Below, piece after piece: positions 34,101 to 47,800 of a stretch of 64,000 nucleotides of DNA (the stretch's first letter is position 1; every line of letters begins with the position of its first letter). A program made the position numbers and the translations under genes. Below the pieces are notes generated by a model. The model saw nothing but the letters and a program-made list of their open reading frames with translations, did not search any database and was not told the DNA's origin. The stretch covers positions 8,122,001 through 8,186,000 of the forward strand of contig NW_027488368.1 of assembly GCF_051014445.1 (NCBI RefSeq). Direction: 5' to 3'. Source of the DNA: Colletes latitarsis. Its lineage: Eukaryota; Arthropoda; Insecta; Hymenoptera; Colletidae.

Positions 34101-36946
34101 GCATTACTACGTGATCCAAACCAGAAAAACGCCAGGACCTGGCCAACAAGTATGCGAGAATCGAGAAAGTATGAGCCAGATGATTGCAAATACCAGAACT
34201 AACTCAGACATAACCAGAGTTTTCCTCTAAAATACTAATCGGAACAAGCTTTTATTGACTGTTTCAGTGTGGTACCACATTACTACGTGATCCAAACCAG
34301 AAAAAGGCCAGGAGCTGGCCAACAAGTATGCGAAAAATGCGAAAGTGCGAGCCAGATGAGGGCAAATACCATACCTAACCCAGACATAACCGGCGTTATC
34401 GTCTAAAATACTAATCGGAACCAGCTCCTACTGACTGTTTCAGTGTGGAACCACATTACTACGTGATCCAAACCAGAAAAATCCCAGGATCTGGCCAACA
34501 AGTATGGGAAAAATGCGAAAGTACGAGCCAGATGAGGGCAAATACCATACCTAACCCAGACATAACCGGCGTTATCGTCTACAATATTAATCGCAACCAG
34601 GATTAATTGACTGTTTCGTTGTGGAACCACATTACTACGAGATCCAAACCAGGAAAAGCCCAGGATCTGGCCAACAAGTATGCGAAAAACGCGAAAGTGC
34701 GAGCCAGATGTGGGCCAATACCAGAACTAGCCCAGACATTACCGGCGTTATCCTCTAAAACATTAATCGGAACCAGCTTTAATTGACTGGTTCTGTGTGG
34801 AACCTCATTACTACGTGATCCATACCAGAAAAAACCCAGGATCTGGCCAACAAGTATGCGAAACAAACGAAAGCACGAGCCAGATGAGGGCAAATACCAG
34901 AACTAACCCAGACATAACCAGCGTTATCGTCTAAAATACTAATCGGAACCAGCTCCTACTGACTGTTTCAGTGTGGTACCACATTACTACGTGATCCAAA
35001 CCAGAAAAATCCCAGGATCTGGCCAACAAGTATGGGAAAAATGCGAAAGTACGAGCCAGATGAGTGCAAATCCCAGACGGGCCGAGACATAACCGGCGTT
35101 ATCCTCTAAAATATTAATCGCAACCAGGTTTAATTGACTGTTTCGGTGTGGAACCACATTACTACGGGATCCAAACCAGAAGAAACCCAGGATCAGGCCA
35201 ACAAGTATGCGAAAAACGCGAAAGTATGAGCCAGATGATTGCAAATACCAGAACTAACCCCGACATAACCAGCGTTATCCTCCGAAATACTATTCGGAAC
35301 CAGCTTCTATTGACTGCTCCAGTGTGGTACCGCATTGCTACGTGATCCAAACCAGAAAAATCCCAGGATCTGGCCAACAAGTATGGGAAAAATGCGAAAG
35401 TCCGAGCCAGATTAGGGCAAATACCAAAACTAACCCAGACATAACCAGCGTTATCCTCTAATATAGTAATCGCAACCAGGTTTAATTGACTGTTTCGGTG
35501 TGGAACCTCATTACTACTTGGTCCAAGCCAGAAAAAGGCCAGGATCTGGCCAACAAGCATGCGAAAAATGCGAAAGTACGTACCAGATGAGGGCAAATAC
35601 CTGACCTGACCCAGACATTACCGGCGTTATCCGCTAAAATATTAATCGCAACCAGGATTAATTGACTGTTTCGGTGTGGTACCGTGTTACTCCGGGATCC
35701 CAGCCAGAAAAAACCCAGGATCTGACCAACAAGTATGCGAAAAACGCGAAAGTATGGGCCAGATGATTGGAAATACCAGAACTAACCCAGACATAACCAG
35801 TGTTATCCTCTAAGATATTATTCGGAACCAGCTTCTACTGACTGTTTCGGTGTCGTACCACATTACTACGTGATGCAAACCAGAAAAAGCCCAGGATCTG
35901 GCCAACAAGTATGCGAAAAATACGAAAGCACGAGCCAGATGAGGGCAAATCCCAGACCTAACCGAGACATAGCCGGCGTTATCCCCTGATATAGTAATCG
36001 CAACCAGGTTTAATTGACTGTTTCGGTGTGGTACCGCATTACTACGTGATACAAACCAGAAAAAGGCCAGGATCTGGCCAACAAGTATGCGAGAAATGCG
36101 AAAGTGCGAGCCAGATGTGGGCAAATACCAGAACTAGCTCAGACATAACCAGCGTTATCCTCTAATATAGTAATCGCAACCAGGTTTAATTGACTGTTTC
36201 GGTATGGTACCGCATTACTACGTGATCCAAACCAGAAAAAGCCCAGGATCTGGCCAAGAAGTATAAGAAAAATGCAAAAGTACGAGCCAGATGAGGGCAA
36301 ATACCAGACCTAACCGAGACATAACCGGCGTTATCCTCGAAAATATTAATCGCAACCAGGTTTAATTGACTGTTTCGGTGTGGTACCGCATTACTACGTG
36401 ATGCACGATAGAAAAAGCCCAGGATCTGGCCAACAATTATGCGAAAAATGCGAAAGTACGAGCCCGATGGGGGCAAATCCCAGACCTAACCGAGACATAA
36501 CCGGCGTTATCCACTTAAATATTAATCGCAACCAGGTATAATTGACTGTTTCAGTGTGGTACCGCATTACTACGTGTTCCAAACCAGAAAATGGCCAGGA
36601 TCTGGCCAACAAGTATGCCAAAAATGAGAAAGTACGAGCCAGATGATGGCAAATACCAGACCTAACCCTGTCATAACCAGCGTTATCCTCGAAAATATTA
36701 ATCGCAACCAGCTTTAACTGACTGCTTCGGTGTGGTACCGGATTACTACGTGATCCAAACCACAAAAAGCCGAGGATCTTGCCAACAATTATGCGAAAAA
36801 TGCGAAAGTACGAGCCAGATGAGGGCCAATCCCAGACCTAACCGAGACATAACCGGCGTTATCCTCTTAAATATTAATCGCAACCAGGTTTAATTGACTG
36901 TTTCGGTGTGGTACTGGATTACTACGTGTTCAAAACCACAAAAAGG
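31139..36946 (+). repeat. HOR-1 copy 3 (5808 bp, about 33 monomers), mosaic with HOR-2 material
   Basis: Follows copy 2 closely to about 34100 and lacks one more monomer at about 32670. At about 34106 it switches to a block carrying GCGAGAATCGAGAAAG at about 34154. That block resembles the one after 40270 and after 44840, that is HOR-2 material, including a monomer with ACTGGTTCTGTGTGGAACC. HOR-1 order resumes by about 35800-36190 and runs to the next landmark at 36947. The two monomers missing from copy 2 are present here at about 36520-36870. Confidence 0.88.
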
Positions 36947-39900
36947 TCAGTATCTGGCTAAGAAGTATGCGAAGAATGCGGAAGTACGAGCCAGATGAGG
37001 GCAAATACCAGACCTAACCCAGACATAACCGGCGTTATCCTCGAAAATATTATCCGCAACCAGGTTTAATTGACTGCTTCGGTGTGGTAACGCATTACTA
37101 CGTGATCCAAACCAGAAAAAGCCCAGGATATTGCCAACAAGTATGCGTAAAATGCGAAAGTTCGAGCCAGATGAGGGCAAATCCCAGACCTAACCGAGAC
37201 ATAACCGGCGTTATCCTCTAAAATAATAATCGCAACCAGGTTTAATTGTCTGTTTCGGGGTGGTACCGCATTACTACGTGATGCACGACAGAAAAAGCCC
37301 AGGATCTGGCCAACAATTATGCGAAAAATGCGAAAGTACGAGCCCGATGGGGGCAAATCCCAGACCTAACCGAGACATAACCGGCGTTATCCTCTTAAAT
37401 ATTAATCGGCAACCAGGTTTAATTGACTGTTTCAGTGTGGTACCGCATTACTACGTGTTCCAAACCAGAAAAAGGCCAGGATCTGGCCAACAAGTATGCG
37501 AAAAACGCGAAAGTATGAACCAGATGATTGCAAATACCATAACTAACCCAGAAATAACCAGCGTTATCCTTTAAAATACTAATCGGAACAAGCTTTTATT
37601 GACTGTTTCAGAGTGGTACCATATTACTACGTGGTCCAAGCCAGAAAAAGCCCAGGATCTGGCCAACAAGTATGCGAAAAATGAGAAAGTACGAGCCAGA
37701 TGAGGGCAATTCCCAGACCTGACAGGGACATAACCGGCGTTATCCTCTGAAATATTAGTCGCAACCAGGTTCAATTGACTGTTTCGTTGTGGTACCGCAT
37801 TACTACGTGATCCAAACCAGAAAAAGGCCAGGAACTGGCCAACAAGTATGAGAAAAATGCGAAAGTATGAGCCAGATGATTGCAAATACCAGAACTAACC
37901 CAGACATAACCAGCGTTATCCTCTAAAACACTAATCGGAACCAGCTTTTATTGACTGTTTCAGTGTGGTACCACATTACTACGTGATCCAAACCAGAAAA
38001 AGCCCAGGATCTGGCCAACATGTATGCGAAAAATGCGAAAGTACGAGCCACATGAGGGCAAATACCAGACCTAACACAGAGATAACCGGCGCTATCCTCT
38101 AAGATATTAATCGGAACCTGGTTTAATAGACTGCTTCGTTGAGGACCCACATTACTACGGGATCCAAACAAGAAAAAACGCAGGTTCAGGCCAACAAGTA
38201 TGCGAAAAAAGCGAAAGAATGAGCCAGATGATTGCAAATACCATGACTAACCCAGTCATAACCAGCGTTATCCTCTAAAATACTAACCGGAACAAGCTTT
38301 TATTGTCTGTTTCACTGTGGTACCACATTACTACGTGATCCAAACCAGAAAAAGCCCAGGATCTGGCCAACAAGTATGCGAAAAATGCGAAAGTACGAGC
38401 CAGATGAAGGCAATTCCCAGACCTAACCGAGACATAACCGGCGTTATCCTCTGAAATATTATTCGCAACCAGGCTTAATTGTCTGTTTCGGTGTGGTACC
38501 GCATTACTACGTGATCCATACCAGAAAAAGGTCAGGAGCTGGCCAACAAGTATGCGAAAAATGCGAAGGTACGAGACAGATGAGGGCAAACCCCAGACCT
38601 AACCCAGACATAACCGGCGTTATCCTCGTAAATATTACTCGCAACCAGGTTTAATTGACTATTTCGGTGTGGTATCGCACTACTGCGTGATCCAAACCAG
38701 AAAAAGGTCAGGAGCTGGCCAACAAGTATGCGAAAAATGCGAAGGTACGAGACAGATGAGGGCAAACCCCAGACCTAACCCAGACATAACCGGCGTTATT
38801 CTCTAAAATATTAATCCCAACCAGGTTTATTGACTGTTTCGGTGTGGTACCGCATTACTACGTGTTCCAAACCAGAAAAAGGCCAGTATCTGGCCAACAA
38901 GTATGCGAAAAATGCGAAGGTACGAGACATATGAGGGCAAACCCCAGACCTGACCGAGACATAACCGGCGTTATCCTCTAAAATATTAATCGCATCCAGG
39001 TTTAATTGACTGTTTCGGTGTGGTACCGCATTACTACGTGATCCAAACCAGAAAAACGCCAGGACCTGGCCAACAAGTATGCGAAAATCGCGAAAGTATG
39101 AGCCAGATGATTGCAAATACCAGAACTAACTCAGACATAACCAGAGTTTTCCTCTAAAATACTAGTCGGAACAAGCTTTAATTGACTGTCTCAGTGTGGT
39201 ACCACATTACTACGTGATCCAAACCAGAAAAAGCCCAGGATCTGGCCAACAAGTATAAGAAAAATGCGAAAGTACGAGCCTGATGAGGGCAAATCCCAGA
39301 CCTAACCGAGACATAACCCGCGTTATCGTCTAAAATATTAATCGCTACCAGGTTGAATTGACAGTTTCGGTGTGGTACCGCATTACTACGAGATGCTAGC
39401 CAGAAGAAGCCCTGGCTCTGGTCAACAAGTATTCGAAAAATGCGAAAGTACGAGCCAGATGAGGGCAAATCTCAGACCTAACCGGGACATAACCAGCGTT
39501 ATCCTCTATAATATTAATCGCAACCAGGTTGAATTGACTGTATCGGTGTGGTACCGCATTACTACGTGGTCAAAACCAGAAAAACCCCAGCATCTGCCCA
39601 ACAAGTATGCGAAAAATGCGAAAGTACGAGCCTGATGAGGGCAAATCCCAGACCTTACCGAGACATAACCGGCGTTATCCACTAAAATACTAATCGGAAC
39701 CAGCTTCTATTGACTGTTTCATTGTGGTACTACATTACTGCGTGATCCAAACCATGAAAAGGCCATGATCTGGCCAACAAGTTGGCGAAAAATGCGAAAG
39801 TACGAGCCAGATGAGGGCAAATCCCAGTGCTAACCGAGACATAACCCGCGTTATCCTCCAAAATATTAATCGCAACCAGGTTTAATTGACTGCTTCGGTG

Positions 39901-40270
39901 TGGTACCGTCTTACTACGTGATCCAAACCAGAAAAAGGCCAGGATCTGACCAACAAGTATGCGAGAAATGCGAAAGTACGAGCCAGATGAGGGCAAATAC
40001 CATACCTAACCCAGACATAACCGGCGTTATCGTCTACAATATTAATCGCTACCAGGTTGAATTGACAGTTTCGGTGTGGTACCGCATTACTACGAGATGC
40101 TAGCCAGAAAAAGCCCTGGATCTGGTCAACAAGTATGCGAAAAATGCGAAAGTACGAGCCAGATGAGGGCAAATCTCAGACCTAACCGGGACATAACCAG
40201 CGATATCCTCTATAATATTAATCGCAACCAGGTTGAATTGACTGTATCGGTGTGGTACCGCATTACTACG
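36947..40270 (+). repeat. HOR-1 copy 4, partial (about 19 monomers)
   Basis: Starts with the same landmark monomer and retains the full copy-1 order, including the monomers lost from copies 2 and 3 (markers at 38532 and 38811, offsets identical to copy 1). After about 40270 it switches to HOR-2 at the same monomer where copy 3 switched. That shared switch shows the junction itself has been copied. Confidence 0.88.
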
Positions 40271-43200
40271 TGATCCAAACCAGAAAAACGCCAGGACCTG
40301 GCCAACAAGTATGCGAGAATCGAGAAAGTATGAGCCAGATGATTGCAAATACCAGAACTAACTCAGACATAACCGGAGTTTTCCTCTAAAATACTAATCG
40401 GAACAAGCTTTTATTGACTGTTTCAGTGTGGTACCACATTACTACGTGATCCAAACCAGAAAAAGGCCAGGATCTGGCCAACAAGTATGCGAAAAATGCG
40501 AAAGTGCGAGCCAGATGTGGGCCAATACCAGAACTAGCCCAGACATTACCGGCGTTATCCTCTAAAACATTAATCGGAACCAGCTTTAATTGACTGGTTC
40601 TGTGTGGAACCTCATTACTACGTGATCCATACCAGAAAGAACCCAGGATCTGGCCAACAAGTATGCGAAACAAACGAAAGCACGAGCCAGATGAGGGCAA
40701 ATACCAGAACTAACCCAGACATAACCAGCGTTATCGTTTAAAATACTAATCGGAACCAGCTCCTACTGACTGTTTCAGTGTGGAACCACATTACTACGTG
40801 ATCCAAACCAGAAAAATCCCAGGATCTGGCCAACAAGTATGGGAAAAATGCGAAAGTACGAGCCAGATGAGGGCAAATACCATACCTAACCCAGACATAA
40901 CCGGCGTTATCGTCTACAATATTAATCGCAACCAGGATTAATTGACTGTTTCGTTGTGGAACCACATTACTACGAGATCCAAACCAGGAAAAGCCCAGGA
41001 TCTGGCCAACAAGTATGCGAAAAACGCGAAAGTGCGAGCCAGATGTGGGCCAATACCAGAACTAGCCCAGACATTACCGGCGTTATCCTCTAAAACATTA
41101 ATCGGAACCAGCTTTAATTGACTGGTTCTGTGTGGAACCTCATTACTACGTGATCCATACCAGAAAAAACCCAGGATCTGGCCAACAAGTATGCGAAACA
41201 AACGAAAGCACGAGCCAGATGAGGGCAAATACCAGAACTAACCCAGACATAACCAGCGTTATCGTCTAAAATACTAATCGGAACCAGCTCCTACTGACTG
41301 TTTCAGTGTGGTACCACATTACTACGTGATCCAAACCAGAAAAATCCCAGGATCTGGCCAACAAGTATGGGAAAAATGCGAAAGTACGAGCCAGATGAGT
41401 GCAAATCCCAGACAGGCCGAGACATAACCGGCGTTATCCTCTAAAATATTAATCGCAACCAGGTTTAATTGACTGTTTCGGTGTGGAACCACATTACTAC
41501 GGGATCCAAACCAGAAGAAACCCAGGATCAGGCCAACAAGTATGCGAAAAACGCGAAAGTATGAGCCAGATGATTGCAAATACCAGAACTAACCCAGACA
41601 TAACCAGCGTTATCCTCCGAAATACTATTCGGAACCAGCTTCTATTGACTGCTCCAGTGTGGTACCGCATTGCTACGTGATCCAAACCAGAAAAATCCCA
41701 GGATCTGGCCAACAAGTATGGGAAAAATGCGAAAGTCCGAGCCAGATGAGTGCAAATCCCAGACCTAACCGAGACATAACCGGCGTTCTCCACTAAAATA
41801 TTAATCGGAACCAGCTTTTATTGACTGTTTCAGTGTGGTACCACATTACTACCTGAACCAATCCAGAAACAGCTCAGGGTCTGTCCAACAAGTATGCGAA
41901 AAATGCGAAAGAACGATACACATGAGGCCAAATCCGAGACCTAACCGAGACATAACCAGCGTTATCCTCTAAAATACTAATCGGAACCAGCTTTCATTGA
42001 CTGTTTCAGTGTGGCGCCACATTATTACGTGACCCAAACCAGAAAAACCCCACGACCTGGCCAACAAGTATGCGAAACAATGAAAGCACGAGCCAGATGG
42101 GGGGCAAATCCCAGACCTAACCGAGACATAACCGGTGTTATCCTCTAAAATATAAATCGCAACCAGGTTTAATTGACTGTTTCAGTGTGGTACCACATTA
42201 CTACGTGGTCCAAGCCAGAAAAAGGCCAGGATCTGCCCAACAAGTATGAGAAAAATGCGAAAGTACGAGCCAGATGAGGGCAAATACCAGAACTAACCCA
42301 GACATAACCAGCGTTATCCTCTAAAATACTAATCGGAACCAGCTTTCATTGACTGTTTCAGTGTGGTGCCACATTATTACGTGATCCAAACCAGAAAAAG
42401 CCCAGGACCTGGCCAACAAGTATGCGAAAAAAACGAAACCACGAGCCAGATGATGGCAAATCCCGGACCTAACCGAGACATAACCGGCGTTATCCTCTAA
42501 AATATTAATCGGAACCAGGATTAATTGACTGTTTCGGTGTGGTACCGCGTTACTACGTGATCCAAACCAGAAACAGGCCAGGATCTGGCCAACAAGTATG
42601 CGAAAAATGAGAAAATTCGAGCCAGATGAGGCAAATACCAGACCTAACCCAGACATAACCGGCGTTATCCTCTAAAACATTAATCGGAACCAGGCTTAAT
42701 TGACTGTTTCGGTGTGGAACCTCATTACTACGGGATCCAAACCAGAAAAAACCCAGGATCTGACCAACAAGTATGCGAAAAACGCGAAAGTATGGGCCAG
42801 ATGATTGCAAATACCAGAACTAACCCAGACATAACCGGCGTTATCCTCTAAAATATTAATCGCAACCAGGTTTAATTGTCTGTTTCGGTGTGGAACCACA
42901 TTACTACGGGATCCAAACCAGAAGAAACCCAGGATCAGGACAACAAGTATGCAAAAAACGCGAAAGTATGAGCCAGATGAGGGCAAATACCAGAACTAAC
43001 CGAGACGTAACCGGCGTTCTCCACTAAAATATTAATCGCAACCAGGTTTAATTGACTGTTTCGGTGTGGTACCGCATTACTACGTGATACAAACCAGAAA
43101 AAGGCCAGGATCTGGCCAACAAGTATGCGAGAAATGCGAAAGTGCGAGCCAGATGTGGGCAAATACCAGAACTAGCTCAGACATAACCAGCGTTATCCTC

Positions 43201-44843
43201 TAATATAGTAATCGCAACCAGGTTTAATTGACTGTTTCGGTATGGTACCGCATTACTACGTGATCGAAACCAGAAGAAGGCCAGGATCTGGGCAACAAGC
43301 ATGCGAAAAATGAGAAAATACGAGCCAGATGAGGCAAATACCAGACCTAACCCAGACATAATCGGCTTTATCCTCTAAAACATTAATCGGTACCAGGTTT
43401 AATTGACTGTTTCGGTGTGGAACCACATTACTACGGGATCCAAACCAGAAAAAACCCAGGATCTGACCAACAAGTATGCGAAAAACGCGAAAGTATGAGC
43501 CAGATGATTGCAAATACCAGAACTAACCCAGACATAACCAGCGATGTCCTCTAAAATGCTAATGGGAACCAGCTTTTATAGTCTGTTTCAGTGTGGTACC
43601 ACATTACTACGTGATCCAAATCAGAAAAAGCCCAGGATCTGGCCAACAAGTATGCGAGAAATCCGAAATTGCGAGGCAGATGTGGGCAAATACCAGAACT
43701 AGCCCAGACATAACCAGCGTTATCCTCTAATATAGTAATCGCAACCAGGTTTAATTGACTGTTTCGGTATGGTACCGCATTACTACGTGATCCAAACCAG
43801 GAAAAGCCTTGGATCTGGCCAACAAGTATGCGAAAAATGCTGAAGTACGAGCCAGATGAGGGAAAATCCCAGACCTAACCGAGACATAAACGGCGTTATC
43901 CTCTAAAATATTAATCGCAGCCAGGTTTAATTGACTGTTTCGGTGTGGAACCTCATTACTACGAGATCTAAGACAGAAAAAAACCCAGGATCTGGCCAAC
44001 GAGTATGCGAAAAACGCGAAAGTATGAGCCAGATGATTGCAAATACCAGAACTAACCCAGACATAACCAGCGTTATCCTCTGAGATACTATTCGGAACCA
44101 GCTTCTATTGACTGCTTCAGTGTGGCACCACATTACTACGTGATCCAAACCAGAAAAATCCCAGGATCTGGCCAACAAGTATGGGAAAAATGCGAAAGTA
44201 CGTGCCATATGAGGGCAAATACCAGAACTATCCCAGACATAACCAGCGTTATCCTCTAAAATACTAATCGGAACCAGCTTTCATTGACTGTTTCAGTGTG
44301 GTACCACATTATTACGTGATCCAAACCAGAAAAAGCCCAGGACCTGGCCAACAAGTATGCGAAAAAAATGAAAGCACGAGCCAGATGAGGGCAAATCCCA
44401 GACCTAACCGAGACATAACCGGCGTTATCATCTTAAATATTAATCGGAACCAGGATTAATTGACTGTTTCGGTGTGGTACCGCGTTACTACGTGATCCAA
44501 ACCAGAAACAGGCCAGGATCTGGCCAACAAGTATGCGAGAAATGCGAAAGTACGAGCCAGATGAGGGCAAATACCATACCTAACCCAGACATAACCGGCG
44601 TTATCGTCTACAATATTAATCGCTACCAGGTTGAATTGACAGTTTCGGTGTGGTACCGCATTACTACGAGATGCTAGCCAGAAAAAGCCCTGGATCTGGT
44701 CAACAAGTATGCGAAAAATGCGAAAGTACGAGCCAGATGAGGGCAAATCTCAGACCTAACCGGGACATAACCAGCGATATCCTCTATAATATTAATCGCA
44801 ACCAGGTTGAATTGACTGTATCGGTGTGGTACCGCATTACTAC
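40271..44843 (+). repeat. Higher-order repeat HOR-2, unit 1 (4574-bp period, 26 monomers)
   Basis: Conceptual-translation landmarks at 40938, 41322, 41497, 42321, 42553 and 42696 recur exactly 4574 bp later (45512, 45896, 46071, 46895, 47127, 47270). 4574 is 26 monomers minus 2 bp. Marker monomers include ones with ACTGGTTCTGTGTGGAACC, GGGATCCAAACCAGAAGAAA and ACCTGAACCAATCCAGAAAC. The unit ends with a stretch (about 44520-44843) that repeats the closing part of HOR-1 copy 4 (about 39946-40269), so the two families share boundary monomers. Confidence 0.9.
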
Positions 44844-47800
44844 GTGATCCAAACCAGAAAAACGCCAGGACCTGGCCAACAAGTATGCGAGAATCGAGAA
44901 AGTATGAGCCAGATGATTGCAAATACCAGAACTAACTCAGACATAACCAGAGTTTTCCTCTAAAATACTAATCGGAACAAGCTTTTATTGACTGTTTCAG
45001 TGTGGTACCACATTACTACGTGATCCAAACCAGAAAAAGGCCAGGATCTGGCCAACAAGTATGCGAAAAATGCGAAAGTGCGAGCCAGATGTGGGCCAAT
45101 ACCAGAACTAGCCCAGACATTACCGGCGTTATCCTCTAAAACATTAATCGGAACCAGCTTTAATTGACTGGTTCTGTGTGGAACCTTATTACTACGTGAT
45201 CCATACCAGAAAGAACCCAGGATCTGGCCAACAAGTATGCGAAACAAACGAAAGCACGAGCCAGATGAGGGCAAATACCAGAACTAACCCAGACATAACC
45301 AGCGTTATCGTCTAAAATACTAATCGGAACCAGCTCCTACTGACTGTTTCAGTGTGGAACCACATTACTACGTGATCCAAACCAGAAAAATCCCAGGATC
45401 TGGCCAACAAGTATGGGAAAAATGCGAAAGTACGAGCCAGATGAGGGCAAATACCATACCTAACCCAGACATAACCGGCGTTATCGTCTACAATATTAAT
45501 CGCAACCAGGATTAATTGACTGTTTCGTTGTGGAACCACATTACTACGAGATCCAAACCAGGAAAAGCCCAGGATCTGGCCAACAAGTATGCGAAAAACG
45601 CGAAAGTGCGAGCCAGATGTGGGCCAATACCAGAACTAGCCCAGACATTACCGGCGTTATCCTCTAAAACATTAATCGGAACCAGCTTTAATTGACTGGT
45701 TCTGTGTGGAACCTCATTACTACGTGATCCATACCAGAAAAAACCCAGGATCTGGCCAACAAGTATGCGAAACAAACGAAAGCACGAGCCAGATGAGGGC
45801 AAATACCAGAACTAACCCAGACATAACCAGCGTTATCGTCTAAAATACTAATCGGAACCAGCTCCTACTGACTGTTTCAGTGTGGTACCACATTACTACG
45901 TGATCCAAACCAGAAAAATCCCAGGATCTGGCCAACAAGTATGGGAAAAATGCGAAAGTACGAGCCAGATGAGTGCAAATCCCAGACAGGCCGAGACATA
46001 ACCGGCGTTATCCTCTAAAATATTAATCGCAACCAGGTTTAATTGACTGTTTCGGTGTGGAACCACATTACTACGGGATCCAAACCAGAAGAAACCCAGG
46101 ATCAGGCCAACAAGTATGCGAAAAACGCGAAAGTATGAGCCAGATGATTGCAAATACCAGAACTAACCCAGACATAACCAGCGTTATCCTCCGAAATACT
46201 ATTCGGAACCAGCTTCTATTGACTGCTCCAGTGTGGTACCGCATTGCTACGTGATCCAAACCAGAAAAATCCCAGGATCTGGCCAACAAGTATGGGAAAA
46301 ATGCGAAAGTCCGAGCCAGATGAGTGCAAATCCCAGACCTAACCGAGACATAACCGGCGTTCTCCACTAAAATATTAATCGGAACCAGCTTTTATTGACT
46401 GTTTCAGTGTGGTACCACATTACTACCTGAACCAATCCAGAAACAGCTCAGGGTCTGTCCAACAAGTATGCGAAAAATGCGAAAGAACGATACACATGAG
46501 GCCAAATCCGAGACCTAACCGAGACATAACCAGCGTTATCCTCTAAAATACTAATCGGAACCAGCTTTCATTGACTGTTTCAGTGTGGCGCCACATTATT
46601 ACGTGATCCAAACCAGAAAAACCCCACGACCTGGCCAACAAGTATGCGAAACAATGAAAGCACGAGCCAGATGGGGGGCAAATCCCAGACCTAACCGAGA
46701 CATAACCGGTGTTATCCTCTAAAATATAAATCGCAACCAGGTTTAATTGACTGTTTCAGTGTGGTACCACATTACTACGTGGTCCAAGCCAGAAAAAGGC
46801 CAGGATCTGCCCAACAAGTATGAGAAAAATGCGAAAGTACGAGCCAGATGAGGGCAAATACCAGAACTAACCCAGACATAACCAGCGTTATCCTCTAAAA
46901 TACTAATCGGAACCAGATTTCATTGACTGTTTCAGTGTGGTGCCACATTATTACGTGATCCAAACCAGAAAAAGCCCAGGACCTGGCCAACAAGTATGCG
47001 AAAAAAACGAAACCACGAGCCAGATGATGGCAAATCCCGGACCTAACCGAGACATAACCGGCGTTATCCTCTAAAATATTAATCGGAACCAGGATTAATT
47101 GACTGTTTCGGTGTGGTACCGCGTTACTACGTGATCCAAACCAGAAACAGGCCAGGATCTGGCCAACAAGTATGCGAAAAATGAGAAAATTCGAGCCAGA
47201 TGAGGCAAATACCAGACCTAACCCAGACATAACCGGCGTTATCCTCTAAAACATTAATCGGAACCAGGCTTAATTGACTGTTTCGGTGTGGAACCTCATT
47301 ACTACGGGATCCAAACCAGAAAAAACCCAGGATCTGACCAACAAGTATGCGAAAAACGCGAAAGTATGGGCCAGATGATTGCAAATACCAGAACTAACCC
47401 AGACATAACCGGCGTTATCCTCTAAAATATTAATCGCAACCAGGTTTAATTGTCTGTTTCGGTGTGGAACCACATTACTACGGGATCCAAACCAGAAGAA
47501 ACCCAGGATCAGGCCAACAAGTATGCGAAAAACGCGAAAGTATGAGCCAGATGAGGGCAAATACCAGAACTAACCGAGACGTAACCGGCGTTCTCCACTA
47601 AAATATTAATCGCAACCAGGTTTAATTGACTGTTTCGGTGTGGTACCGCATTACTACGTGATACAAAACAGAAAAAGGCCAGGATTTGGCCAACAAGTAT
47701 GCGAAAAATGCGAAAGTACGAAACACATGAGGCCAAATCCCAGACCTAACCGAGACATAACCGGCGTTCTCCACTAAAATATTAATCGGAATCAGCTTTT

